From: DASUPK01 sp963743575
Lineage (GTDB): Bacteria > Actinomycetota > Thermoleophilia > Solirubrobacterales > 70-9
Reading direction: 5' to 3'
DNA length: 64,000 bases
Assembly: GCA_963743575.1 (NCBI GenBank)
Contig: CAVUQC010000007.1
Span: 620,001 to 684,000 of the forward strand
The notes under the pieces are model-generated. The model saw nothing but the letters and a program-made list of their open reading frames with translations, made no database searches and was not told the DNA's origin. Of the stretch, positions 50,322 to 59,388 are shown piece after piece. A program made the position numbers and the translations under genes. How positions within the stretch are numbered: position 1 is the first letter of the stretch; each line of letters opens with the position of its first letter.

Positions 50322-51191
50322 ATGGCGAACCCGAGAGCAGAGGCCGAGGACAAGCTGGGCGGCGATTACGAGGCGAGGGTGCTGGAGCCCTCTCCCCCCG
50401 CAGTGGGCGAGCCCGACTACGCCGACGATCCCGTGTATCCGGATGAGGTGCCGGAGGGCCGCGAGCTCGTCTCCCCCGTCCACAACCGCGGCGACCTCAC
50501 CTGGGATGAGATCGTCGCGGAGGAGCCCGAGCTCGCGCCCTGGTGCGCGGATCGCTGGCTGGGCGCCTGGAGGCGGCTCGAGCCGCTGCCGGCCTCGTTC
50601 GCCGAGACGAGGGTCGCGCTTCACAAGGTGGCGGAGGCCGTGGTGGCGCCCGCCCGCATGCCGGCCAACGAGATCGCGCTGCGCTACACGCGAGGAGGCT
50701 TCGGCACGCCGTTCTTCGAGCAGGAGGGCGCCGATTGCCAGGTCCGGGTCGAGCACGGCGAGCTGGTGCGCCAGCGCGGCGATAGGGAGACGCGCGAGCC
50801 GCTCCCAGGAGTCGAGAGGGCGGCCGCGGTCGCGCTCGGTGAGTTCTACGGGCTGGGCTGCTCGGTGCTCGAGCAGCTGCGCGCGGACCAGCCGGATGGC
50901 GATCCCTCCCGGGTGGAGCTCTGGCCCGAGCACTTCGACATCGCGATCGAGCTCGGCTCGGAGTCGGCCGGGGCGCGTGCCAACTACGGAGCCTCGCCTG
51001 GCGATGCCGACCACGACGAGCCCTACCTGTACGTCGGTCCCTGGAGCGCCGACGTCTCGGGGGAGCTCTGGAACGCGGCCGGCTTCAAGGGCGCGGAGAT
51101 GACCTACTCCGAGCTGATCGCGGCCGACGACCATCGCCAGGCTGCTCTCGACTTCATGACCGAGCGCTATCTCAGTTTGCAGGGGAACTAG
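50322..51191 (+). CDS. Conserved hypothetical protein
   Basis: I do not recognise this 289-residue protein. It has no signal peptide or membrane segment. The first 60 residues are acidic and proline-rich (EPSPPAVGEPDYADDPVYPD), then a folded region contains ALRYTRGGFGTPFFEQEGAD, GLGCSVLEQLRAD, and HFDIAIELGSESAGARANYG, followed by EPYLYVGPW and LWNAAGFKGAEM. The order of short beta-like segments suggests a single alpha/beta domain. It is followed 6 bases later by a secreted protease. Confidence 0.65.
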   Translation: MANPRAEAEDKLGGDYEARVLEPSPPAVGEPDYADDPVYPDEVPEGRELVSPVHNRGDLTWDEIVAEEPELAPWCADRWLGAWRRLEPLPASFAETRVALHKVAEAVVAPARMPANEIALRYTRGGFGTPFFEQEGADCQVRVEHGELVRQRGDRETREPLPGVERAAAVALGEFYGLGCSVLEQLRADQPDGDPSRVELWPEHFDIAIELGSESAGARANYGASPGDADHDEPYLYVGPWSADVSGELWNAAGFKGAEMTYSELIAADDHRQAALDFMTERYLSLQGN

Positions 51192-51197
51192 CGGGGA

Positions 51198-52034
51198 ATG
51201 AGCCCGCACCGGCGCTTGGGGGGCGCCGCCCTGGGACTGTGTGTCCTGCTGCTTGCACTCGCTACCGGGAGCGGGGCTGCGGCGGGCTCGTCGCCGCGCA
51301 TCGTCGGCGGCGGCAAGGCCAATCCCGCCGGCTGGCAGTTCGCTGTCGCGCTCACGCAGAGGCGCCGATTCATCTGCAGCGGCTCGCTGATCGCCCCCAC
51401 GAAGGTCCTGACGGCGGCCCACTGCGTGAAGGTCGGCAAGCGCCGGCGGCTCTCGGTGCTGGCGGGCAGTCCCTGGATCACGCCCCAGAGGCGCAGGCCC
51501 CGGATCAAGGTGACCGGTGTGGCGATCGATCCGGCCTACAACGTGAAGAAGGGCGCCCATGACTTCTCGGTGCTGACGCTGGCCAGCGCGCCCGATGCGC
51601 AGCCGATCCCCCTCGCCACGCAGATGGAGACCAATGTGGCCACCAGGCCCGGGAGCATCGTCCGCTCAGCCGGCTGGGGCACCCGCAGCGCCTGGGGCTT
51701 CAATATCGGCCGCCGGCTGAAAACGACCAAGGAGCGGATCTACCCGGCTCGCAAGTGTGATCGCGAGTACGGCAAGTCCCGCGGCTTCCAGCAGGCCTCG
51801 ATGATCTGCGCCCTCGGCAAGCGCATTCTCCGGACCCACAGCCGCCTCCCCTTCCGGACCACCTCGTGCGAGGGCGACAGCGGCGGCCCGCTGGTCGCCG
51901 GGACGCCGAACGGCTCCCGCCTGATCGGAGCCGTCAGCGCGGGCGTCTTTCCCTGCGGCCTCGGCGGCGCCAGCATTTACGCCCGGGTGGCCGACCGGCT
52001 GAGGTTCATTCGTCGGGCGATGGCGTCGCCCTAG
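51198..52034 (+). CDS. Secreted trypsin-like serine protease (S1 family)
   Basis: A 278-residue protein with a signal peptide (residues about 1-29, ALGLCVLLLALATGSGAAAG) and the mature-type N-terminus RIVGGGKA at about 34-41. The catalytic triad is seen as TAAHC (His), HDFSVLTL (Asp) and CEGDSGGPLV (Ser). Disulfide partners are present. The IVGG start suggests it is made as a short zymogen cut after Arg. The substrate is unknown; it is not obviously linked to the peptide cluster 6 kb upstream. Confidence 0.87.
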   Translation: MSPHRRLGGAALGLCVLLLALATGSGAAAGSSPRIVGGGKANPAGWQFAVALTQRRRFICSGSLIAPTKVLTAAHCVKVGKRRRLSVLAGSPWITPQRRRPRIKVTGVAIDPAYNVKKGAHDFSVLTLASAPDAQPIPLATQMETNVATRPGSIVRSAGWGTRSAWGFNIGRRLKTTKERIYPARKCDREYGKSRGFQQASMICALGKRILRTHSRLPFRTTSCEGDSGGPLVAGTPNGSRLIGAVSAGVFPCGLGGASIYARVADRLRFIRRAMASP

Positions 52035-52043
52035 AAGCCCCGG

Positions 52044-54497
52044 CTAAGGCCCGGGTCCCGTGTAGCCGCCCGAGTAGCAGGGAGACGCTCCGCAGACGTT
52101 CGTCACCGCTCCGGTTGGCTTGAGGAAGTCAGAGATCAGCTGCAGGGCCGACGGCGCCCCACGCGGCGCTCCGTGCGGGTCCTCGCCCAGGCGATTCGGC
52201 GTGTTCGTGAAGGGAGGCGGCGGCACCCCGATGTTGGTGGGCGGAGGGCTCGGATTTGCACGGGCCGGCCCGATGTCCCCGTAGATCGCCGCAGAGCCGT
52301 TGAACGGATACGTGGAGATCGCGGGGACATTCCAGAGGATGTCGTTGTCGGGCCAGCGTCCCGGGTCCAGGATCGGGGTGTGTGTGGAGGCGCCGATCGT
52401 CCGGGCCTCGACGTCCGACTGGAAGTTGGTGACCTGATGGTCTCCCAGCGCGATGTTCATCAACACGGTGTGCGCCGGGTTGCCCGGCAGTGGATTCGTC
52501 GTCATCCGGTGGGCGTAGCCGTCCGGCTCGCCGCGGTCCCAGAGCATCTGGATCAGGGAGAGGAGCAAGGGCCGCTCCAGCGGATCGGTGTAGGCGCCAT
52601 TGAGGATCCCCGCGAACGAGTCGTAGTCGACCGAGCGCGGCAGCAGCACCGAATAGTTCATGGCCGGGACGTTGAGGACCGATCGCGTGAAGTCGGAATC
52701 CACGGCGGTGAGAGCGCCGCCCATGATTCCTCCCTGGCTCGAGCCCTGGTAGTAGAGCTCGGAGGTGTCGATCACCGGGTTGCTGCCCAGGGTGGTCCCG
52801 TCGGCATGGAATGCGACGTCGCTGGTGAAGCCGCTCGTCATGCCCATCAGGCGCCCGAGGAAGATCTCGTCGAGGAGGCCCTGCTGGAGGCGATCGGCGA
52901 GCTGGGGGAAGTTGGACAGGTTGCCGAGGATGCCGGCCGTGTTGCCAAGGTCGGCGCCGGCCATTCCGATCTCGTCGGTGGCGCAGAGGACGAAGCCGTA
53001 CGTGTTCGCGAGCTCCTGCTGGATGTCGGCGTTGAAGACCTCCGAAGCACTGCCGAAGAGGCCGTGCCCGTAGATCGCAGGACGCGCCGACGCGGGCGTG
53101 CCGTCGACCGCGGTGCGGGGAATGATGCAATCGAAGTTCGCCGTCCAGTCGTTGCCCGTGTTGCGGCTGGGCAACCCGTTCGGCCCCAGCTGGAAGCTTC
53201 CGCCCGGCGCGCAGGTCGGCTGCAGGTAGCAGGGGACCGTGAAGGTGCCGCGGACGCGGCGGGCGATCTCCGGATCCTGCACCGGCGTGAAGTTGTCCAC
53301 CGTCGTCACCTGGAAGGACGGCGCGGTGCCGTCCATCACGCCGTTCCCCGGGCTGGTGTCGCCGAGCGAGGCGAGCGCGTCGTCGCGGATGTGCAGCTCC
53401 CGCGCGGCGATGTTCTCGTCCGTGGCGACGGTGAAGTCCCAGGCCAGGTAGAGGTTCGAGCGTGTGACACCCGCACCCCGCAGGGTGTTGAAGATCGACT
53501 CGAAGCGAGGCCGCTGGGCGTTGATTGGACCCTGGTCAGAGGGAAGCTGGTCGCGGTAGTAGCGGAAGCCCTCCGGGGCCGCGATCGTCTGGCCGGCGGA
53601 ATTCTTCAGGTTCCGCATCGCGACCACATAGCGATGACCAGACGCGAAGTTGACTGCCGGATGGATCTCGAGGGCGGTGCTGTCGGGGCTGCCACCGTTC
53701 GAGTCGATCTCCACCCAGATCGGCACGCGCTGGCCGGTGGTCGTATCGATCACCACGATGGGCTGATCGGGCTCGGAGAAGCGGCCCAGGTGGTTGATCG
53801 GCACGGCGTTGGTCTGCTCCACCGCCGCCGCGTTGTCCAGGCCAGGGACCCGGACGACCATGCCCACCCCCGGACTGAAGCCGTCGTTCAGGCTGTACGG
53901 CGACGGATTGATCGGAACGCTCGACGCGTTCTTCGGCATTCCGCCCGTGTGGAAGTCGATCCGCCGGCCGGTGGCGGTCGATTGGTCGGCCACCGTGTAG
54001 TAGTCGTCTGGGAATGGCAGCAGGCAGAGCGACCCCTGCTGCTGGCCAATGAAGTCGCAGTCGCTGGCACGGCTCAGGTCTATCGGCTTCGGGCTGCACG
54101 CCGGACTGTTCCGGGTCAGGCTTGCGGTGGTGGCTCTCTTTCCGGCTCGGACCCGGATCGTCCTCGCCTCGCAGGTCGCCACCTCGGCCCTGCCAGCCGC
54201 GGTCAGCTTCAGGTTGACGATGCGCTTGCCCTTACGAGGGTGACCCACCTTGGTCAGGGGGGCCGGAGCGGGGTCGTCGAAGGTCGTCGAGGTCGCCCTC
54301 ACCTTCAGCCCGCCCGAGTGCTTCCGAGGGAGCCGGACGCGCAGTCCGCGCTTCAGCAACTTCGTCTGGCCCGTGCCCAGAAGGGCGACACCCTTCGCCT
54401 TCTTGCCGGCACCGGCGCTCGCGGGCAAGGCATAGGTCACTGCCCCGCAGCAGAACACCGCGACCATCACCGCTGCCAGTTTCGAGCTCCCTCTCAC
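52044..54497 (-). CDS. Large secreted alpha/beta-hydrolase-like protein (virulence-factor-lipase-like)
   Basis: An 817-residue exported protein. A signal peptide (AAVMVAVFCCGAVTYALPAS) is followed by a basic beta-rich N-terminal module (about 30-140). The next region, with FPDDYYTVADQSTATGRRID and LYLAWDFTVATDENI, resembles bacterial virulence-factor lipase N-terminal domains. The hydrolase part holds YGHGLFGSASEV and the nucleophile elbow GSSQGG near residue 590. The GTG at 54497 is preferred over 54503 because GGAGAGG then lies 5 bases upstream. The substrate is unknown; a lipase or esterase is the best guess. Confidence 0.68.
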   Translation of the reverse strand: MRGSSKLAAVMVAVFCCGAVTYALPASAGAGKKAKGVALLGTGQTKLLKRGLRVRLPRKHSGGLKVRATSTTFDDPAPAPLTKVGHPRKGKRIVNLKLTAAGRAEVATCEARTIRVRAGKRATTASLTRNSPACSPKPIDLSRASDCDFIGQQQGSLCLLPFPDDYYTVADQSTATGRRIDFHTGGMPKNASSVPINPSPYSLNDGFSPGVGMVVRVPGLDNAAAVEQTNAVPINHLGRFSEPDQPIVVIDTTTGQRVPIWVEIDSNGGSPDSTALEIHPAVNFASGHRYVVAMRNLKNSAGQTIAAPEGFRYYRDQLPSDQGPINAQRPRFESIFNTLRGAGVTRSNLYLAWDFTVATDENIAARELHIRDDALASLGDTSPGNGVMDGTAPSFQVTTVDNFTPVQDPEIARRVRGTFTVPCYLQPTCAPGGSFQLGPNGLPSRNTGNDWTANFDCIIPRTAVDGTPASARPAIYGHGLFGSASEVFNADIQQELANTYGFVLCATDEIGMAGADLGNTAGILGNLSNFPQLADRLQQGLLDEIFLGRLMGMTSGFTSDVAFHADGTTLGSNPVIDTSELYYQGSSQGGIMGGALTAVDSDFTRSVLNVPAMNYSVLLPRSVDYDSFAGILNGAYTDPLERPLLLSLIQMLWDRGEPDGYAHRMTTNPLPGNPAHTVLMNIALGDHQVTNFQSDVEARTIGASTHTPILDPGRWPDNDILWNVPAISTYPFNGSAAIYGDIGPARANPSPPPTNIGVPPPPFTNTPNRLGEDPHGAPRGAPSALQLISDFLKPTGAVTNVCGASPCYSGGYTGPGP

Positions 54498-54528
54498 CTG
54501 CACCTCTCCTCTCCCGGAGGACCCTACA

Positions 54529-54601
54529 AGCCCAGGGCCGGGCTCGAACCGGCGACCTCATCTTTACGAGAGATGTGCTCTACCAACTGAGCTACCTGGG
54601 C
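54529..54601 (-). tRNA. tRNA-Thr (anticodon CGT)
   Basis: A 73-base cloverleaf on the minus strand. The acceptor stem GCCCAGG pairs with CCTGGGC; the D-arm is GCTC-AGTTGGTAGA-GC; the anticodon stem CATCT/AGATG closes the loop CTCGTAA with anticodon CGT; the T-arm is GCCGG-TTCGAGC-CCGGC. It reads ACG codons. No CCA is encoded. A TACAAT box lies 17 bases upstream. Confidence 0.93.
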
Positions 54602-54618
54602 GCTCGTGCTGACGCGCG

Positions 54619-54624
54619 ATTGTA
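54619..54624 (-). promoter_or_regulatory. -10 element for tRNA-Thr
   Basis: TACAAT on the minus strand, 17 bases before the mature tRNA 5' end. Confidence 0.5.
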
Positions 54625-54628
54625 AGGT
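54623..54628 (+). promoter_or_regulatory. -10 element, leaderless type, for the enoyl-CoA hydratase gene
   Basis: TAAGGT 8 bases before the ATG at 54637. It overlaps the tRNA -10 on the other strand by two bases. Confidence 0.4.
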
Positions 54629-54636
54629 GCCGCTCC

Positions 54637-55404
54637 ATGAACGACCAGCCGCTTCTCACCGAGCGCCGCGACCGCGTCCTGCTGATCACCCTGAACCGCC
54701 CGGACGCCCGGAATGCGGTCAACCTGGCGATGGCCGAGGCGATGGCCGCCGCCCTCGACGACCTCGACGCGACCGACGAGCTCAGCGTCGGCGTGATCGC
54801 CGGCGAGGGCAAGGGCTTCAGCTCGGGGATGGACCTGAAGGCATTCGCCACCGGGGAGCGCCCCTGGGCGAAGGACCGCGGCTTCGCAGGCATCGCGCAG
54901 AAGCCGGCCGCAAAGCCGCTGATCGCGGCGATCGAGGGCTTCGCCGTGGCCGGGGGTCTCGAGATCGCCCTCGCCTGCGATCTGATCGTGGCCGCCAAGG
55001 GCGCCAAGCTGGGCATTCCCGAGGCCAAGCGCGGCCTGGTCGCAGCCGCCGGAGCTCTCCGCCAGCTTCCCCGCCGCCTCCCCGCTGCGATCGCAATGGA
55101 GCTGGCGCTGACTGGAGAGACGATCACAGCCGAGCGCGGCGCGGAGCTCGGGCTGATCAATCGCCTCGCCGACCCGGGCAAGGCGCTCGACGTCGCGCTG
55201 GAGCTGGCGGCCGAGGTCGCCGCAAACGCTCCGCTGGCCATCGCGGCCTCGAAGACGATCCTCAACCAGCAGGGCTCATGGGACGACGAGACCTTCTGGG
55301 CGAAGCAGGGCGAGATCGTCGGCCCGGTCTTCACCTCGGAGGACGCCATCGAGGGCGCGACTGCGTTCAGCGAGAAGCGAGAGCCAGACTGGAAGGGTCG
55401 CTGA
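54637..55404 (+). CDS. Enoyl-CoA hydratase/isomerase (crotonase family)
   Basis: A 255-residue crotonase-fold protein. LNRPDARNAVNLAMAEAM is the N-terminal motif, FSSGMDLKAF the first oxyanion-hole region, and IEGFAVAGGLEIALACDLIV the second. A Glu in the LGIPEAKRGLVAAAGAL segment (IPEAK) sits where a catalytic glutamate is expected, while the other usual Glu position is not obvious, so the reaction may be isomerase- or hydratase-like. It would act in acyl-CoA breakdown. Its 3' end overlaps the convergent fabI gene by 38 bases. Confidence 0.82.
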   Translation: MNDQPLLTERRDRVLLITLNRPDARNAVNLAMAEAMAAALDDLDATDELSVGVIAGEGKGFSSGMDLKAFATGERPWAKDRGFAGIAQKPAAKPLIAAIEGFAVAGGLEIALACDLIVAAKGAKLGIPEAKRGLVAAAGALRQLPRRLPAAIAMELALTGETITAERGAELGLINRLADPGKALDVALELAAEVAANAPLAIAASKTILNQQGSWDDETFWAKQGEIVGPVFTSEDAIEGATAFSEKREPDWKGR

Positions 55405-56173
55405 CCACGTTGGCTCCGGCGACGGCGTGGACCCCGCCGTCGACGTGAATCACCTCTCCGCTGATCGCCTCTGACCAGTCCGAGAGCAGGAAGAGGACGG
55501 CGCGCGCCACCGGCGTCGGGTCGTCGGTGTCCCAGCCGAGCGGAGCCGCCTCGGGCCAGCCCGCTGCGAGCGCCTCGAAACCATCGATGCCACTCGCCGC
55601 AGGCGAGGAGATGGGGCCGGCTGAGATCAGATTCGCGCGGATCTCGCGCGAGCCCAGATCTCTCGCCAGGTAGCGGTTGACCGACTCCAGGGCCGCCTTC
55701 GCGACGCCCATCCAGTCATACGACGGCCACGCGACCGATGCATCGAAGTCGAGCCCGACGACGCTTCCTCCTCCCTCCAGCAGGGGCGCGAGGTGGCGCG
55801 CCAGCGCCTGGTAGGAGTAGGCGCTCGTCCGGAAGGCCTCGAGCGCGCTCTCCGGCGGGGTCTCCATGAACCGGCCGCCGATCGCATCCGAGGGGGCGAA
55901 GGCGATCGCGTGCAGGACGCCGTCCAGGCCACCCCACCGCCCGTCCACCTCGCGGGCGAGGTCGGCGAGATCATCCTCGGAGTTGACATCCAGCTCCAGC
56001 ACGTCCGGGGGCTCCGGGAGCCGCGCCGCCGCGCGTTCGGTCATCCGCCGAGTCCGGCCGAAGCCGGTGAGCAGCACCTCGGCGCCGGCCAGCTGAGCCT
56101 CGTTCGCCACGGCGAAGGCGATGCTCTTCCGGGTCAGGACACCCGTGATCAGGAATCTCTTGCCGGCCAGCAT
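55367..56173 (-). CDS. fabI: Enoyl-[acyl-carrier-protein] reductase (NADH), FabI/InhA type
   Basis: The last enzyme of the FASII cycle, reducing enoyl-ACP (268 aa). FLITGVLTRKSIAFAVANEA is the FabI/InhA-type coenzyme loop; LELDVNSEDDLADLA and LHAIAFAPSDAIGG follow; the active-site Y-x6-K is YDWMGVAK near residues 151-158; GPISSPAASGI is the substrate loop; and EVIHVDGG closes the fold. The GVLTRKSIAF loop resembles actinobacterial InhA. It is the final gene of the FASII operon and overlaps its upstream neighbour's stop by one base. Confidence 0.88.
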   Translation of the reverse strand: MLAGKRFLITGVLTRKSIAFAVANEAQLAGAEVLLTGFGRTRRMTERAAARLPEPPDVLELDVNSEDDLADLAREVDGRWGGLDGVLHAIAFAPSDAIGGRFMETPPESALEAFRTSAYSYQALARHLAPLLEGGGSVVGLDFDASVAWPSYDWMGVAKAALESVNRYLARDLGSREIRANLISAGPISSPAASGIDGFEALAAGWPEAAPLGWDTDDPTPVARAVLFLLSDWSEAISGEVIHVDGGVHAVAGANVVSDPSSLALASR

Positions 56174-56724
56174 CAGCCGAGCAGCCTTCCGTCCTGGAGC
56201 GGTGAGAGCTCGTCATCGGATGAGGAAGGGGCCTCGGCGCGCTCCGGCTCCCGGCGCCAGAGCACGACGATCTCCATGCGCGCCACCAGCTCGTCGGCCT
56301 GGTTGACGATCCGGACGACCAGCGTGACCAGACCCGTCTCGGCCCCAAGCTCGCGCTTGTCGGCGAGCCGGGCGCGAACGCGGATCGTGTCCCCAAGCCC
56401 GACCGGCCGCTTCAGCACGGCTCCGTCGATCGAGCGCAACGCGAGCACGACGCGCGGATCGATCGGGAGCAGGCCGAGCGCGTACGAGAGGATCAGCATC
56501 CCGTGCGCGATCCGGCGGCCGAAGGTGCTCTCGGCCGCCCAGGCGGCGTCGGCGTGCTGCGGATGCCAGTCGCCGGTCAGGGCGGCGAACGAGACCACGT
56601 CGTACTCGGTCACCGTCCGGCCCGAGGACTCCATGGAATCCCCGACCTCGAGGTCGTCGAAGTAGGGCGGTGCCTCGCGCCACAACGTTCCCTCGGGCGT
56701 CCGCTCGATCGTCTCGGTCGTCAT
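56173..56724 (-). CDS. MaoC-like (R)-hydroxyacyl dehydratase, hotdog fold
   Basis: A 183-residue hotdog-fold protein with YFDDLEVGDSMESSGRTVTEYDVVSFAALTGDWHPQHADAAWA, in which D-W-H-P-Q-H supplies the catalytic Asp/His pair of MaoC dehydratases. RRIAHGMLILSYALGLL is the central helix. No FabZ is visible in the window, so this protein may perform the 3-hydroxyacyl-ACP dehydration of the FASII cycle here, as HadB-type enzymes do in mycobacteria; that role is inferred from context. AAGGAG lies 7 bases before the ATG. Its ATG overlaps the carboxyltransferase stop. Confidence 0.8.
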   Translation of the reverse strand: MTTETIERTPEGTLWREAPPYFDDLEVGDSMESSGRTVTEYDVVSFAALTGDWHPQHADAAWAAESTFGRRIAHGMLILSYALGLLPIDPRVVLALRSIDGAVLKRPVGLGDTIRVRARLADKRELGAETGLVTLVVRIVNQADELVARMEIVVLWRREPERAEAPSSSDDELSPLQDGRLLG

Positions 56725-58169
56725 GCAGTTCTCCTTCTTCCGTTGGCTCCGCCGAGGGCCGAGAGCGCCCAGATCAGCCGCCCTCTCGTCTCCCCCGGCT
56801 CGATCACCTCGTCCACGTCTCCGGCACCGGCCGCGACGTCTGCCCTCAGATGCACCTCGGCGTACTCCTCGGCCAGGCGCGAGTGCTCGGCATCCGGATC
56901 GGCCGATCCCTCGATCGCCCGCCGGTGGATGATCCCCACGGCCTGGCGGGCTCCCAGGACGCCAATCTCGGCGCCGGGCCAGGCGAGGACGACGTCCGCG
57001 CCGAGCTCCCGCGAGTTCATCGTGATGAAGCCGCCGCCGTAGGCCTTGCGAAGCACGACGGTCACCTTCGGCACCCGGGCGGCCGAGAAGGCGTGCAACA
57101 GCGAGGCACCGTGCCGGATCACACCCATTCCCTCCTGCCTGGTGCCGGGGAGAAAGCCTGGGGTGTCGACCAACACGACGAGCGGCAGGCCGAAGGCGTC
57201 GCAGCGGCGGATGAAGCCGGCGGCCTTCTCGGACGCCGCGGAGTCGATCACCCCGCCGAGATGGTGCGGCTGGTTGGCGACGACCGCAACCGGGTGCCCG
57301 TTCAGGCGAACGAGAGCAGTGACCATGTTGCGCGCCCAGCGGGGAGAGAGCTCGAGGATCGAGCTCGAGTCGGCGATACAGCGGATCACCGAGCGGACGT
57401 CGTAGACCTTGCGGGGGTTTACCGGCACAGCCGTGCCCGGGTCGTGCCCGAGCGGCTCCTGCGGCAACACCGGATCCGGAGGCGACGCGGAGCTCTGCGG
57501 CAGATGCCCGAGCAGGTCGCGGACCACTTCGGCCGCGGCTCGATCGTCCGGAGCGACGAGATCGCAGACCCCGTTTCGCGAGTGGACTCGGGCGCCGCCG
57601 AGCTCGTCCATCGTGACGCTCTCGCCCATCACCTCCTCGACCACACCCGGGCCGGTGAGGAAGAGCCGCGCCTCGTCGGTCATCACCACGAAGTCGGTGA
57701 GCGCGGGCGAGTATGCCCCGCCGCCCGCAGAAGTCCCGGTGATCACGCTGATCTGCGGCACGCGGCCCGAGAGCGCGACGTGCTGCCTGAAGATCGCCCC
57801 GTAGCCCCCGAGCGCCCCGGCCCCCTCGTCGATCCGCGCCCCACCGGAGGCGATGAAGCCCACCACCGGGGCCCCCGCCCTGCCCGCCAGGTCGAGCAGG
57901 CGGACGATCGTCTCGGCCTGTGCCGTGCCGAGCGAGCCGCCGGCGAAGCTCTGGTCCTGCGCGTAGCAGTAGACCGGCCGGCCACCGACGCTGCCCGCGC
58001 CCGCCACCACGCCGTCACCGGGCGAGGAGCGGGCCGAGCGCGACGCGATCCGTGTGCGGACCAACTGGAGCGAGCCCGGGTCGCAGAGCGCCTCGAGCCG
58101 CCCGAGGGGAGTCAGCCGCTCGCGCTGCACCGCTTCCTTCTCGGCGAGCATCAGGTTCACGCCGCCCAC
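56721..58169 (-). CDS. Acyl-CoA carboxylase carboxyltransferase subunit (AccD/PccB-like)
   Basis: A 482-residue carboxyltransferase with both halves: VVGFIASGGARIDEGAGALG and ITGTSAGGGAYSPALTDFVV in the first, VVLVDTPGFLPGTRQEGMGVI and VLRKAYGGGFITMNSRELGAD in the second. These are the acyl-CoA and biotin binding glycine-rich loops. In the FASII operon it probably makes malonyl-CoA with an unlinked biotin-carboxylase subunit, though propionyl-CoA is possible. It is shorter than most PccB (about 520) because the N-terminus is reduced. The start is uncertain (GTG at 58169 or 58160, or ATG at 58151). Confidence 0.82.
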   Translation of the reverse strand: MGGVNLMLAEKEAVQRERLTPLGRLEALCDPGSLQLVRTRIASRSARSSPGDGVVAGAGSVGGRPVYCYAQDQSFAGGSLGTAQAETIVRLLDLAGRAGAPVVGFIASGGARIDEGAGALGGYGAIFRQHVALSGRVPQISVITGTSAGGGAYSPALTDFVVMTDEARLFLTGPGVVEEVMGESVTMDELGGARVHSRNGVCDLVAPDDRAAAEVVRDLLGHLPQSSASPPDPVLPQEPLGHDPGTAVPVNPRKVYDVRSVIRCIADSSSILELSPRWARNMVTALVRLNGHPVAVVANQPHHLGGVIDSAASEKAAGFIRRCDAFGLPLVVLVDTPGFLPGTRQEGMGVIRHGASLLHAFSAARVPKVTVVLRKAYGGGFITMNSRELGADVVLAWPGAEIGVLGARQAVGIIHRRAIEGSADPDAEHSRLAEEYAEVHLRADVAAGAGDVDEVIEPGETRGRLIWALSALGGANGRRRTA

Positions 58170-58188
58170 GCCTTTGTGCGGCGGCCGT

Positions 58189-59388
58189 TCACGCCGCCGC
58201 CTCGATGCAGAGCACGACGTTGTGGCCGCCGAAGCCGAACGAGTTGCTGATTCCGATGGCGGGGTGGCCATTCAGCGGCAGCGCCTTCGCCTTGCCGGGG
58301 ACGTAGTCGAGGTCGAGCCCCTCATCCGGCTCCTCATAGTTGAGGGTCGGCGGTGCCTGCTTGGCGCGGAGCGCCTGCAGCGTCTCGACCGCCTCGACGG
58401 CCCCGGCGGCGCCGAGCAGGTGGCCGATAGCCGACTTGGTCGACGAGGTCGGGATTTGGAACGCCGCCTCGCCGAGTGCCGCCTTCAGGGCCTCGGTCTC
58501 GGACCGGTCGTTGAGCGGAGTCGAGGTCCCGTGGGCGTTGACGTAGGCCAGGTCCCCCGGCTCCACCTCCGCGTCCTCCAGCGACTTGCGGATCGCGCGG
58601 GCGGCGCCGTCGCCGCTCGGCTCGGGCGCGGTCATGTGATGAGCGTCGGCGGTCGCGCCGTATCCCCTCACATAGCCGAGAATCTGGGCACCGCGGAGCT
58701 CGGCTGTCTCCGCGTCCTCGAGCACCATCACTCCGGCCCCCTCACCCATCACGAAGCCGTCGCGCCGGCGGTCGAACGGGCGAGAGATCCCGGACTCGGA
58801 GGTCGCCCCCATCTCGGCGAAGGCCGCGGTGGCCAGCGGGGTCATCGCGGATTCGGCGCCGCCGGTGACGCAGGCGACCGCGTCCCCGTAGGAGATCATC
58901 CGGGCCGCGGAGCCCACGGCGTGGGCTCCCGCCGCGCAGGCCGAGACGGTGCCGAAGCACTGCCCGCGCAGGTCGTGCTCGATCGCGAGAGCGCCCGAAG
59001 CGGAGTTGGCCATCATCTGTGGCACGCAGTGGGGAGAGACCTTTCCCTGGCCGTGCTCCTCCAGGACGGTGTGCTCGGACTCGATCGTGGAGAGACCGCC
59101 GATCCCGGTGCCGATCACGCTGCCGATCTCGGCACGGTCGTAGGGCGCCTCGTCCAGGCCGGCCTGGGAGATCGCCTCAGCCGCCGCGACCAGTGCGAGC
59201 TGCGTGAAGCGATCGGTGCGGCGCACCTGGCGCCTGGTCAGGTGGTCGGTCGCCTCGAAGTCCGAGCAGCGGGCGAGGCCGTTCTCGATCCCCGACTCGC
59301 CGGCGGACCAGCGCTCATGCAGGGCGGGAGCGCCGATGCCCAGCGGCGTGACCGCTCCGATCCCCGTGATGGCGACCCGGCGAGTCAT
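58189..59388 (-). CDS. fabF: 3-oxoacyl-[acyl-carrier-protein] synthase II
   Basis: The elongation condensing enzyme of FASII (399 aa). VAITGIGAVTPLG opens the chain; the nucleophile Cys is in TVSACAAGAHAVG; the two catalytic His are in VNAHGTSTPLND and KSAIGHLLGAAGA; and GISNSFGFGGHNVVL is the C-terminal signature. The length is somewhat shorter than E. coli FabF (about 413). Its start overlaps the acpP stop by 4 bases (ATGA), showing coupled translation with its carrier protein. Confidence 0.93.
   Translation of the reverse strand: MTRRVAITGIGAVTPLGIGAPALHERWSAGESGIENGLARCSDFEATDHLTRRQVRRTDRFTQLALVAAAEAISQAGLDEAPYDRAEIGSVIGTGIGGLSTIESEHTVLEEHGQGKVSPHCVPQMMANSASGALAIEHDLRGQCFGTVSACAAGAHAVGSAARMISYGDAVACVTGGAESAMTPLATAAFAEMGATSESGISRPFDRRRDGFVMGEGAGVMVLEDAETAELRGAQILGYVRGYGATADAHHMTAPEPSGDGAARAIRKSLEDAEVEPGDLAYVNAHGTSTPLNDRSETEALKAALGEAAFQIPTSSTKSAIGHLLGAAGAVEAVETLQALRAKQAPPTLNYEEPDEGLDLDYVPGKAKALPLNGHPAIGISNSFGFGGHNVVLCIEAAA

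Noticed and set aside
49146..51560. 804-residue minus-strand open frame crossing several genes
   Set aside because: It runs antisense or out of frame through the nucleotidyltransferase, lipoprotein and 50322 genes and shows no domain.
51198..52034. Trypsin-like protease as the leader peptidase of the peptide locus
   Set aside because: It has a secretion signal and trypsin-type specificity; the leaders have Lys only at residues 5 and 15, far from the TAAG boundary, and two unrelated genes lie between.
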